Source of the DNA: Bacteroidales bacterium UBA3824
GTDB lineage: Bacteria > Bacteroidota > Bacteroidia > Bacteroidales > UBA3824
Assembly: GCA_002393195.1 (NCBI GenBank)
Contig: DGIK01000226.1
Location: forward strand, 1-38,385
Reading direction: 5' to 3'
Length of the DNA: 38,385 nucleotides
Numbering within the stretch: the first letter of the stretch is position 1; every line of letters begins with the position of its first letter. Below, one piece after another: positions 29,066-36,570 of this stretch. Made by a program: the position numbers and the translations under genes. A model generated the notes under the pieces. That model saw nothing but the letters and a program-made list of their open reading frames with translations, did no database searches and had not been told where the DNA came from.

Positions 29066-31174
29066 TTAGTAGAATTTCACCCTCCTGTCGTCGATGTTTG
29101 CCTGTTCGATAATCGACTGGTAAACTTGATACGAAGCCCTGTTTTTGAGGTCGTTTTCCAACATACGCTTGTCGGTGGTGATGTTGATAGGTTGGATTGC
29201 CTGTGCCGGGGTGAAGGATGTATTTTGGATTACGTAAACGCCGGTTTCACCTTTGATGGGTGCGGATACTTGTCCCTGCTGCAATGCAGCCGCTGCTGCG
29301 ATTACTTTGGGTTCAAAGCCAATGCCGGGTATCTGGTTCATGTCGAGGTGGATGGATGTTGCGTCCTTCACTTCCTTGCCCATCTTGTTGGCGGCTTCGT
29401 CAACGCTGCTTACGCTGCCAAGTTTGTTGAGGATTGCGTCGCCCTTTGCGTCGTTTGTAGCGAGGCGTGTAACTTCGTTCTTGACGGATGCAAGGCTCTG
29501 TGTGCCTTTGGGGTGTACGCCAGTCAATACTGCAACGATGAACATATCGCCCATTTCGTAAACGCCCGATACTTCCTTTGACTTCTCGTCGTTGAAAGCG
29601 TCGCGGATGATTTCGCGGGAGTTGGAGATGCCAGGGATTTGGCTTGTATTGGAAGTGATGCCAGGTGCTATGCGGGCAGTGAGTTTTTGCTCTGTAACTG
29701 CTTGCTCAAACTGCTGGCGTGTCCTGTTGCGACCTGCAAATTCGCTTGCGAGTGCGTATGCTGCTTGGCGTGTTTGGTTGCTCGGGCGAATGTCAACAGA
29801 TGCGATGCCTACCGAAACTTTTTGCTTGGGGGCGGTCTTGCCAGTTACCTTTATGATATGATAGCCGTATGCTGTCTTTACAATGGTGGTCTTGCCCTTT
29901 TCGGTGGCGAAACAAGCATTCTTGAATTCGGGGATGAAGTTGGTGCGCTCTGTAATCCAGCCGAGTTTGCCAGAATCGGCTGCTGAGCCTTGGTCGTCGC
30001 TAAACTGAGCAGCCAATGCACCGAAGTCGATGCCCGAATTGTAAACGCCCAAAAGGCTGTCGGCTTTTGCCTTTACTTTGAGCGAGTCGGCAGGGTTGTT
30101 GACGAGAAGGAGAAGGTGCGATGCTTCCACGGAGTCAGCAAGCATTTCCTTGCTGATAAGGCGTGCAACGTTGTAATACGCTCCATCTACGTATGGACCG
30201 TAAACGTAGCCCGGTTCCTGTGCAAACATCATTTCGTCCACGGTGGGGTTGGAGAGTTCGCCTTTGCCGTAATGGTAGGGAGTGTAAGGAACGTCAGACT
30301 TGGAGTTGATGTACGATTCCACTTCAGCTGCGGTCGCGGTTTCGAGTCCAGATTTGATAGAGTTGGCGATTTTGAGAGCCTCTGCGCTGTCCTTGTCGGT
30401 GGGTATCACGTCAAATACTACGTATGAAAGATCGCGTGTCTCTGTGCTGGATACATAACGCTTGATGTTGTCGTTATAAAAAGCCTTGAGCTTGTCGTCC
30501 GATACAGAAACTTCTTCGTCTTTGATTTCGGAGTAGGGGATAGCGACGTACTTGATGTCAGAGAGTTGCGTGCGCTGTGCAAATTCGCGCTCCACTTCGG
30601 CTGTTGTTACATACAGACCAGCGTTTACCATGCTGAGGTATTTGTTGAATTGACGGCTCTGACGGAGTTCGTCTTCCATGTTTTGCCAAAGGAAGCGATA
30701 CTGGGAGTTGTTGCTGCCCTGTACAATGAAATCATTGACCACCTGCGGGTTGTACATACCTGTCTGTGGATCTGTGGCTATCTGACGGATTACGTTGGTA
30801 ACGTATCCGGTCTGGATGAGGTGAGCCACTTCGTCATCTGTTACGATGAGGCCCTGGTCGTTGGCGTTTTTGAGGATAGTATTTTCCATCACAGCCTGCT
30901 GCCATACTTGGTCGCGAATCTCGTCGGCCATGTTGCCGTTGAGCGCGCTTTGGTTGTATAAGGATTTCATGTAGGCTTCTTTGGACTCTACCTGCAGCTG
31001 AAACTGCTGATAATCTATCGTAGTGCCGTTGATGTCGCCCATCTTGGTCTGGCTCGCTCCAAAAATGGTTGCGCCCGACGAGATGAAGTCGCCGAGAACG
31101 AAGGCGAGCAGGGCGCCACCCACGCATATTGCAATCAACTTGCCTTTGCTCCTGATGGATGAAAGTACTGCCAT
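29066..31174 (-). CDS. PpiD/SurA-type periplasmic peptidyl-prolyl isomerase (702 aa)
   Basis: The N-terminus MAVLSSIRSKGKLIAICVGG with ALLAFVLGDFISSG is a membrane anchor, so the rest faces the periplasm, where it should help fold outer-membrane and secreted proteins. A SurA/PpiD N-terminal chaperone part follows (NGTTIDYQQFQLQVESKEAY; DEVAHLIQTGYVTNVIRQIA). A parvulin domain is seen from EASHLLLLVNNPADSLKVKA through IDFGALAAQFSDDQGSAADS, GKLGWITERTNFIPEFKNAC, to TAYGYHIIKVTGK. The C-terminal 250 residues contain a second, degenerate fold of similar size. The length is normal for Bacteroidetes members (about 700). It is transcribed alone, downstream of rpmH and its terminator. Confidence 0.9.
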   Translation of the reverse strand: MAVLSSIRSKGKLIAICVGGALLAFVLGDFISSGATIFGASQTKMGDINGTTIDYQQFQLQVESKEAYMKSLYNQSALNGNMADEIRDQVWQQAVMENTILKNANDQGLIVTDDEVAHLIQTGYVTNVIRQIATDPQTGMYNPQVVNDFIVQGSNNSQYRFLWQNMEDELRQSRQFNKYLSMVNAGLYVTTAEVEREFAQRTQLSDIKYVAIPYSEIKDEEVSVSDDKLKAFYNDNIKRYVSSTETRDLSYVVFDVIPTDKDSAEALKIANSIKSGLETATAAEVESYINSKSDVPYTPYHYGKGELSNPTVDEMMFAQEPGYVYGPYVDGAYYNVARLISKEMLADSVEASHLLLLVNNPADSLKVKAKADSLLGVYNSGIDFGALAAQFSDDQGSAADSGKLGWITERTNFIPEFKNACFATEKGKTTIVKTAYGYHIIKVTGKTAPKQKVSVGIASVDIRPSNQTRQAAYALASEFAGRNRTRQQFEQAVTEQKLTARIAPGITSNTSQIPGISNSREIIRDAFNDEKSKEVSGVYEMGDMFIVAVLTGVHPKGTQSLASVKNEVTRLATNDAKGDAILNKLGSVSSVDEAANKMGKEVKDATSIHLDMNQIPGIGFEPKVIAAAAALQQGQVSAPIKGETGVYVIQNTSFTPAQAIQPINITTDKRMLENDLKNRASYQVYQSIIEQANIDDRRVKFY

Positions 31175-31221
31175 TATCTGATGTCTTGTGTTGTAGTTTT
31201 CTTATTGTTGTTGCATAAATC

Positions 31222-31252
31222 AAAAAACCCCAATCCCGCTACGAATTGAGGG
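31222..31252 (-). terminator. Terminator after rpmH
   Basis: On the minus strand CCCTCAAT and ATTGGGG pair around a short loop, followed by TTTTTT. It lies about 37 bases after the rpmH stop and before the foldase gene. Confidence 0.7.
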
Positions 31253-31288
31253 CTTTGAATCTCCTTAGTATTAGAGATTGTACCGATT

Positions 31289-31453
31289 CTAATAGTGTCC
31301 CTGGCATGTAGCCTCGGATGATACGGTAAGTTTTTTTCTGCCTTTTCTGCGGCGAGCGGCCAATACCTTGCGACCGTTGGCGGTCTTCATACGCTCTCTA
31401 AAACCATGCTTGTGCTTGCGCTTCTTGATAGAAGGCTGGAATGTACGCTTCAT
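31289..31453 (-). CDS. rpmH: 50S ribosomal protein L34
   Basis: The 54-residue product begins [20 protein letters not shown] and continues [20 protein letters not shown], the unmistakable L34 sequence, then [14 protein letters not shown]. The last 12 residues extend beyond the usual 44-46 of most L34, as is known in Bacteroidetes. It is too short for usual length cut-offs. It has its own consensus promoter (31541-31571) and a terminator. In many bacteria rnpA follows rpmH directly; here it does not, which is normal in Bacteroidales. Confidence 0.96.
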   Translation of the reverse strand: MKRTFQPSIKKRKHKHGFRERMKTANGRKVLAARRRKGRKKLTVSSEATCQGHY

Positions 31454-31540
31454 TTGTTTTTATGTATTAATGTTTTTATTGTTTTATTATCGTCTCGGAA
31501 AGCGTCTCAACGTAATTTCGCTTTGATGCTTTTCGGGGGG

Positions 31541-31571
31541 CAAAGTTATGACATATTTTTTGAACTGCAAA
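31541..31571 (-). promoter_or_regulatory. Promoter of rpmH
   Basis: Minus strand: TTTG (31568-31571), 19 nt, TAACTTTG (31541-31548), a full match to the consensus. The leader to the ATG at 31453 is about 80 nt and contains the A-rich stretch typical of ribosomal protein genes in this phylum. Confidence 0.75.
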
Positions 31572-31590
31572 ATTTTTTTTTGAAAAAAAC

Positions 31591-31632
31591 TCAAAAAAAT
31601 CACCGCCTTATTTTTTATATATGGCGGTGATT
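31591..31632 (-). terminator. Terminator of the TonB-dependent receptor gene
   Basis: AATCACCGCC (31598-31607) and GGCGGTGATT (31623-31632) pair perfectly over 10 bp; on the minus strand seven T follow. A-rich on one side and T-rich on the other, so it could also work on the plus strand. Confidence 0.88.
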
Positions 31633-31657
31633 ATTTTTGGATTGCAATTCTATGTCG

Positions 31658-34600
31658 TTAGAATATGTATTTCAAGCCAATCTGACCACGCCAGCGGGAG
31701 TAGTAGTCGGCGTATGAGCGCATATTGTAATCGGCGGGATGTAGGAATTGATACTGACCTTTGCCCACGTATGTGATGGGCGAGTAGTAGCCAGATGTTC
31801 CCGAATAGCGTCCCCATTTTGCGCTAAACATGTTGGAGATGTTCATCACGTCGAATGAGAGTTCGATGGCGTGGGTCTGCTTGCCAGCCTTGAAACTGAA
31901 TCTCTGTGCGAAGTGGAAGTCGAAGTGGTTTTCAAACTTCTCGTTGTCGGCGTAACGCTCGAAGTATTCGCCCCTGTGGTCTGCCAAATAGTCTTCGGAT
32001 GCAATCCACGCCTTCATGTTGGCACGTTGCTGGTCTTCGGTGTATTTGTCGTTGGCCTTGAAGCTCATTTGGTCTATCTGTGCGTCTGTCGGGATGAAAA
32101 TCAGGTCGTTTTCGTTGGAGCCTTCGCCGTTGAGGTCGCCATAATAATATATGCTGTATGCATTGCCAGATACGCCGGTGTAGATGAGCGAAATGGTTGA
32201 TTTCCAATGCCCGGCATATTCTTTGGCGTATGTAGCCGATGCTGTGATGCGGTGTGGAATGTTGTAGGCGGAGAATCCAAGTTCCGGTTTGTTGGGGTTT
32301 TGGTAGGTGTAGTTGTAATTGTAATTGGACTGAGCAACGCTCGAACTACCGTTGTTGACCGACTTAGACCTCGTGAAGGTGTATGACGCCGAGAGGTTGA
32401 GTCCGCAATTGAAGGTCTTGCTGCCACGGAGCGAGAGGCTTGTGGAGTAGCCCTTGCTGGTGTTGTCGAGGAGGTACATATTGCTGAGGGTCTTGTTGAA
32501 GTAGTCGTCGGTTGTGGACGGTTTTTCAAACAGTGGACGGTTGTCGAAGTCAAGATCGTATTCTTGACCGAATGTGGTGCCTGTCATGTGGCGCGTCCAG
32601 TTGCGATATACTACGTCGTTGATTACTTTGGAGAGCAACCATTCTGCCGTCCAATCGATGCCGCCAAGGTGGAAGTCGAATCCGAGGTTGAATTTTACGC
32701 TCTGCGCAAATTTGAAGTCGTCGGCGAATACGTTGACGGTCTGGGAACCCGATGCGCTGAGTGTGTTGTACATAGCTTCCTGAGAGTTGGGATCTACGCT
32801 CAAGACGGCGTTGCCGAGGTTTTTCTTTTCGTCGAATGTTACGAGTTGTATGCCGGTGTTGGAGAAGCTGTTGGAGAGCCATACAAACGGAATCCTGCCG
32901 GAGAATACGCCGATGCCGCCACGGAGCGTGAAGTTGCCTTTGTCGTCAAATTCATAACGGAATCCGGCACGGGGCGACCAAAGCGGTGCGCTGCTGAGCT
33001 TTTGGTTGGTCTTTACCTTCCAGCCAACTTTTTGTGCGTATGCGTTGAAATCGGCATTGTCGGCGGGGGTGTCGAAGAATACGGGGATGTCTATGCGGAC
33101 GCCGTATGTTACGTCAAAATGGTCGCTGATAATCACCTTGTCCTGCGCGTAGATGCCAAATTGTGCTGCGCCAAACTGAGCCGCCCAGCGTTTGTCGCCG
33201 GTTACGGTTTCGTTTGCCATTCCAAAACGGTAACGGGTGAGCGTGTTGTATGTCTTGCCGTCTTTTTCGTAAGATGCCACGCCGTTGGCAAATTGGTAGA
33301 AGTCGTCGGGCGATGAGAAATAGTATGAGCCGTATGGGTCTTGGATGAAAAGGTTTTTGAATTTGTAAAATTCGTTGTGAGTGCCGAAGGTGAGAGTGTG
33401 CTTGCCGGCGTAGATTGTGAGATTGTCGGTGATGGTGAGGATGTTTTGGTCGAGGCCGTTGGCTGCCGAACTGCGTTCTGTGCCGAATGTTACCGAGCCG
33501 CCGCCCACGTTGTTTACCTGTATCATCGGCGCGATGCCGTAGGGGTCGCGTTTGTCGCGCACCATTACGTATGACGCTTTCAATTCGTTGGATACCTTGT
33601 CGCTAAAACGGCTTTGGAGTTCGCCCGCGATGGTGTTGGTCTTGGACGAGAAGTCGTAGGCGTAGGACTTGGAATCAAGGTATGACGCGGTGCTTGTGCC
33701 GCTGAGTTGTTTAGCATTTACCATGCGCCAACTTACTGATGCCTTGTGCTTTGTGCTGATGTTCCAATCGAGTTTGATGCCAGCCTTGTCGGATTTGGTG
33801 TAGTTGTCGAGGTCGGAGAACGTGTCGTTGTAACCTTTTGATTGGAGAACGTCGAGGATTTTTTGCGCCTCAGTGGCATCTACTTTGGACGCCGGCGAGC
33901 CGAGTCCGTAGTTGTTGGGATATTCCTTGTCGGTGTGTTCGTAGTTGGCGAAGAAGAAGAGTTTGTTTTTGACGATAGGGCCGCCGAGAGTGAATCCCAG
34001 ACGGTATTCTGATTCGTCGTCGTATTTTTCGCTATTCTTGCCGTTCATCAATTCGTAGCGTTTGCCGATGAGGTTTTGATTATTAAAATCATAATAAACG
34101 CTGCCGTGAATGGTGTTGGTGCCCGATTTGGTGATGGCGTTGATGGAGCCGCCGGTGAATCCGCTCTGCCTTACGTCAAAGGGAGCCACGCTCACTTGGA
34201 TTTGGTCGAGTGTCTCGATGGAAATCGGCTGTGCGCCAGCCTGTCCGCCGTTGGAGCCGTTGGGGGTGAGACCAAAGACATCGTTGTTCATCGCGCCGTC
34301 CACTTGGAATGCGTTGTAGCGGTTGTTGACACCTGCAAAAGACATTGCGCCGTTGTTGGAGGTGGAGATGAGAGGATTGAGCCTTGCAGCGTCGGCTATG
34401 GAGTGCGACATGGAGGGCATATTCTCGATGTCTTCTGCCTTGACGCGGCTCGATGCTCCGGTCTTGGATGCGTCAAATTTGTTTTTGGCAACTACGACTA
34501 CTTCCTGCAATTCTTTGGTCTCGTCGCTGAGCGAGGCGTTGAGTTTGAATGTCTCGCCGAGCGAGAGGAAGATGCCTTCTTGCTTGTAGGGCGACATTCC

Positions 34601-34855
34601 CACAAACTGCACCGTTACTTCGTAAGGACCGCCCGGCTTCATGCCTTGGATGATGTAGCGTCCGTTGATGTCGGTGATTACCGCGTATTGCGCGGAGGTC
34701 TCGGTATGCACCGCCACGACTGTTGCGCCGGGGAGGGTCTCGCCGTTGTTGCCGCTTACGATGCCCGTGAGCGAAGATGTCGTTACCTGCGAGGTCGCGA
34801 CGCCCGCAGCAAACAGCATTATCAGCGTTAAAATCAATGATTTGAATGTATTCAT
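31658..34855 (-). CDS. Oar-like TonB-dependent outer-membrane receptor (1065 aa)
   Basis: After a signal peptide (MNTFKSLILTLIMLFAAGVA, cleavage near TSQ) comes a carboxypeptidase-regulatory-like beta-sandwich (SLTGIVSGNNGETLPGATVV ... YIIQGMKPGGPYEVTVQFVG). The plug domain follows (DIENMPSMSHSIADAARLNP; NRYNAFQVDGAMNNDVFGLT; ETLDQIQVSVAPFDVRQSGF; GGSINAITKSGTNTIHGSVY), then a 22-strand-type barrel ending in GQIGLKYIF with the aromatic C-terminal residue of outer-membrane proteins. No SusD gene is next to it, so it is not a SusC/D pair; the layout is that of Oar-like receptors. The ligand is unknown. It is monocistronic and divergent from the CBS-domain gene. Confidence 0.92.
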   Translation of the reverse strand: MNTFKSLILTLIMLFAAGVATSQVTTSSLTGIVSGNNGETLPGATVVAVHTETSAQYAVITDINGRYIIQGMKPGGPYEVTVQFVGMSPYKQEGIFLSLGETFKLNASLSDETKELQEVVVVAKNKFDASKTGASSRVKAEDIENMPSMSHSIADAARLNPLISTSNNGAMSFAGVNNRYNAFQVDGAMNNDVFGLTPNGSNGGQAGAQPISIETLDQIQVSVAPFDVRQSGFTGGSINAITKSGTNTIHGSVYYDFNNQNLIGKRYELMNGKNSEKYDDESEYRLGFTLGGPIVKNKLFFFANYEHTDKEYPNNYGLGSPASKVDATEAQKILDVLQSKGYNDTFSDLDNYTKSDKAGIKLDWNISTKHKASVSWRMVNAKQLSGTSTASYLDSKSYAYDFSSKTNTIAGELQSRFSDKVSNELKASYVMVRDKRDPYGIAPMIQVNNVGGGSVTFGTERSSAANGLDQNILTITDNLTIYAGKHTLTFGTHNEFYKFKNLFIQDPYGSYYFSSPDDFYQFANGVASYEKDGKTYNTLTRYRFGMANETVTGDKRWAAQFGAAQFGIYAQDKVIISDHFDVTYGVRIDIPVFFDTPADNADFNAYAQKVGWKVKTNQKLSSAPLWSPRAGFRYEFDDKGNFTLRGGIGVFSGRIPFVWLSNSFSNTGIQLVTFDEKKNLGNAVLSVDPNSQEAMYNTLSASGSQTVNVFADDFKFAQSVKFNLGFDFHLGGIDWTAEWLLSKVINDVVYRNWTRHMTGTTFGQEYDLDFDNRPLFEKPSTTDDYFNKTLSNMYLLDNTSKGYSTSLSLRGSKTFNCGLNLSASYTFTRSKSVNNGSSSVAQSNYNYNYTYQNPNKPELGFSAYNIPHRITASATYAKEYAGHWKSTISLIYTGVSGNAYSIYYYGDLNGEGSNENDLIFIPTDAQIDQMSFKANDKYTEDQQRANMKAWIASEDYLADHRGEYFERYADNEKFENHFDFHFAQRFSFKAGKQTHAIELSFDVMNISNMFSAKWGRYSGTSGYYSPITYVGKGQYQFLHPADYNMRSYADYYSRWRGQIGLKYIF

Positions 34856-35000
34856 ATATGAAATTGCTTTGTGTTTGAAAATTATGCCGCAAATTAATAC
34901 AAAAAATTTAGATTTTATGTTTTTTTAATATTTTTTTTACGTTATATTGTGCAAATATTTCGCGAGAATGTATTTTCTTTGCATCAGAAATAATAATTGT

Positions 35001-35660
35001 ATGTCAGCAAGCCAATTAATATCATCAGGAATACCAACTATAAGTCCGATGGAGACCGTCAAAAAGGCTCTCCGCATTATGGACGGCTATAAGTATGAGC
35101 ATCTTCCCGTGGTATCGGATGGGATGCAGTATGTGGGGGTCGTGTCCGAGGATTTGCTCCGCAACGCCCTCAGTCCCAATTCGTTGGTGGAATCGTTGAT
35201 GCTGGAAAAGCCGTCGGCGGATGATGGGGAGGATATTTATGCTGTGCTTCGATTGATGTCGCAGCACCATTATTCTATATTGCCAGTAGCCGACGGCGAT
35301 GGCAAATATCTCGGCTGCATCACCCGCGAAAGTTTGATAGACCAACTCGCCGACTTGACGGCTGCGCACGTGCCGGGCGGCGTGATAGAGTTGGAGACCG
35401 AAAGCCGCAATTTTTCGCCGGCGGTGATTGCCAATGTCGCCGAATACAATTCTATGAAAATTCTCTCGATGCTCTCGCAGCCGCTTGGCACTCACGGCGT
35501 GAGGGCTGTACTCAAACTCAATGGCCACGAGACCACTTCCGTAATCCAGGGACTCGAACGCCACGGCTACCGCGTCCGCAATGTCCGTGGCGGCGATAGC
35601 AAATACACTGATATGTTGGAGGAGAGGTACGATGCGTTGGTGAGGTATATGAAGGTGTAA
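35001..35660 (+). CDS. CBS-domain protein (219 aa)
   Basis: The frame is open from 34947, but MSASQLISSGIPTISPMETV at 35001 is the more likely start. Two CBS motifs form a nucleotide-binding module: VKKALRIMDGYKYEHLPVVS with YVGVVSEDLLRNAL, and IYAVLRLMSQHHYSILPVAD with YLGCITRESLIDQLA. The C-terminal 100 residues (GGVIELETESRNFSPAVIAN ... VRAVLKLNGHETTSVIQGLE) look like an ACT-type domain. Such CBS-ACT proteins in Bacteroidetes are usually found beside nadK; that gene is not seen here. Ligand (adenine nucleotide?) and target are unknown. It converges with the MgtC gene: the two stop codons abut with no base between them. Confidence 0.82.
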   Translation: MSASQLISSGIPTISPMETVKKALRIMDGYKYEHLPVVSDGMQYVGVVSEDLLRNALSPNSLVESLMLEKPSADDGEDIYAVLRLMSQHHYSILPVADGDGKYLGCITRESLIDQLADLTAAHVPGGVIELETESRNFSPAVIANVAEYNSMKILSMLSQPLGTHGVRAVLKLNGHETTSVIQGLERHGYRVRNVRGGDSKYTDMLEERYDALVRYMKV

Positions 35661-36335
35661 TTATCCCTGAATATTATCCACATACACCTCGTCGAATCCG
35701 GCGATGAGTTCGGCGATGCGTTTTTCGTAGTCGGTGCGTTTGATTTTGACATCGAGGGTTATAATATACACCTTTTTTTCGTCTTTCATCGACATCTCTA
35801 TATTATAAGTGTCGATGCTAAACCCCGCCGCCTTCATTTTGTCGAGGATAGAATTTACTTCATAACGCGATTTGGCGGTGATGGCGAGCGAAACGGTCTT
35901 TTTGCCCATCTTGCTGAGTATAAAATTGAATGTCTCCAATCCGATGAGCACCAGCACGGTAGTAGCCACCGAGAGCGCGTAATGTCCGCCGCCGCAAGCC
36001 ATACCAATTGCCGCAGTAACCCAGATGCCCGCCGCCGTGGTGATGCCGCGCACGATGTGTTTTTGGAAGATGATTGCGCCCGCGCCGATAAAACCTATGC
36101 CCGTAACGATGTTGGCGGCAATACGCGCCGGGTCGAGCGAATAGTTGGTCTTGTCTAATAGCGGCAGGTCGCTGTCGAAGCCGTGAATAGACATTAGCAT
36201 AAAAATCGCGCTGCCCAACGCCACAAGGAAGTGCGTGCGAAATCCCGCCATCTTCGACCTGTATTCGCGCTCCAATCCAATGACGCCGCCCAGCATTGCC
36301 GCAATGAATATCCTCAGTAAGTGTTCGTATTCCAT
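35661..36335 (-). CDS. MgtC/SapB-family inner-membrane protein (224 aa)
   Basis: The start at 36335 (MEYEHLLRIFIAAMLGGVIG) is chosen because the -7 box at 36356-36363 lies upstream of it and inside the longer frame. Family marks: GLEREYRSKMAGFRTHFLVA, the segment ARIAANIVTGIGFIGAGAII, and GITTAAGIWVTAAIGMACGG, with about five membrane helices in the first 140 residues. The C-terminal ACT-like domain (AKSRYEVNSILDKMKAAGFS) is in the cytoplasm. MgtC proteins help cells survive low magnesium or in hosts, and some inhibit the F-type ATP synthase. No RNA leader of Mg-switch type is visible in the short leader. Confidence 0.88.
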   Translation of the reverse strand: MEYEHLLRIFIAAMLGGVIGLEREYRSKMAGFRTHFLVALGSAIFMLMSIHGFDSDLPLLDKTNYSLDPARIAANIVTGIGFIGAGAIIFQKHIVRGITTAAGIWVTAAIGMACGGGHYALSVATTVLVLIGLETFNFILSKMGKKTVSLAITAKSRYEVNSILDKMKAAGFSIDTYNIEMSMKDEKKVYIITLDVKIKRTDYEKRIAELIAGFDEVYVDNIQG

Positions 36336-36355
36336 AATGTTAGATTCTTTTGACG

Positions 36356-36363
36356 CAAAGTTA
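36356..36363 (-). promoter_or_regulatory. -7 element of the MgtC-family gene
   Basis: On the minus strand TAACTTTG fits TAnnTTTG, about 20 bases before the ATG at 36335. No perfect TTTG at the usual distance. Confidence 0.5.
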
Positions 36364-36395
36364 ATTATAATATGTGAAAAAAACAATTTTTATGG

Positions 36396-36458
36396 CGTTA
36401 ATATTTTAACGTAGCATTGCAGGCGATGCCATGAGTAATTCACGCAAAAATGCTACGT
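36396..36458. repeat. Pair of palindromes between the divergent MgtC and glnN genes
   Basis: CGTTAATATTTTAACG (36396-36411) is a palindrome with a 4-nt centre. Overlapping its end, ACGTAGCATT (36409-36418) and AATGCTACGT (36449-36458) form a perfect 10-bp inverted pair 30 nt apart, followed by ATGCAACGTATG. They lie between the two promoters and may be binding sites for a nitrogen or other regulator, or fold as RNA in front of glnN. Confidence 0.45.
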
Positions 36459-36524
36459 ATGCAACGTATGTTTTTTTTACTTTAAATACGTTTTTTCATT
36501 AGGGCAACTCTGAAAACTTATTCA

Positions 36525-36532
36525 TATCTTTG
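36525..36532 (+). promoter_or_regulatory. -7 element of glnN
   Basis: TATCTTTG matches TAnnTTTG and is followed by a leader of about 30 nt (ATAATAATCACC...). No TTTG at the normal distance upstream, which may mean activator-dependent transcription. Confidence 0.5.
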
Positions 36533-36570
36533 CATCGTAAAAAAATAATAATCACCAAACCCTAAAAAAA

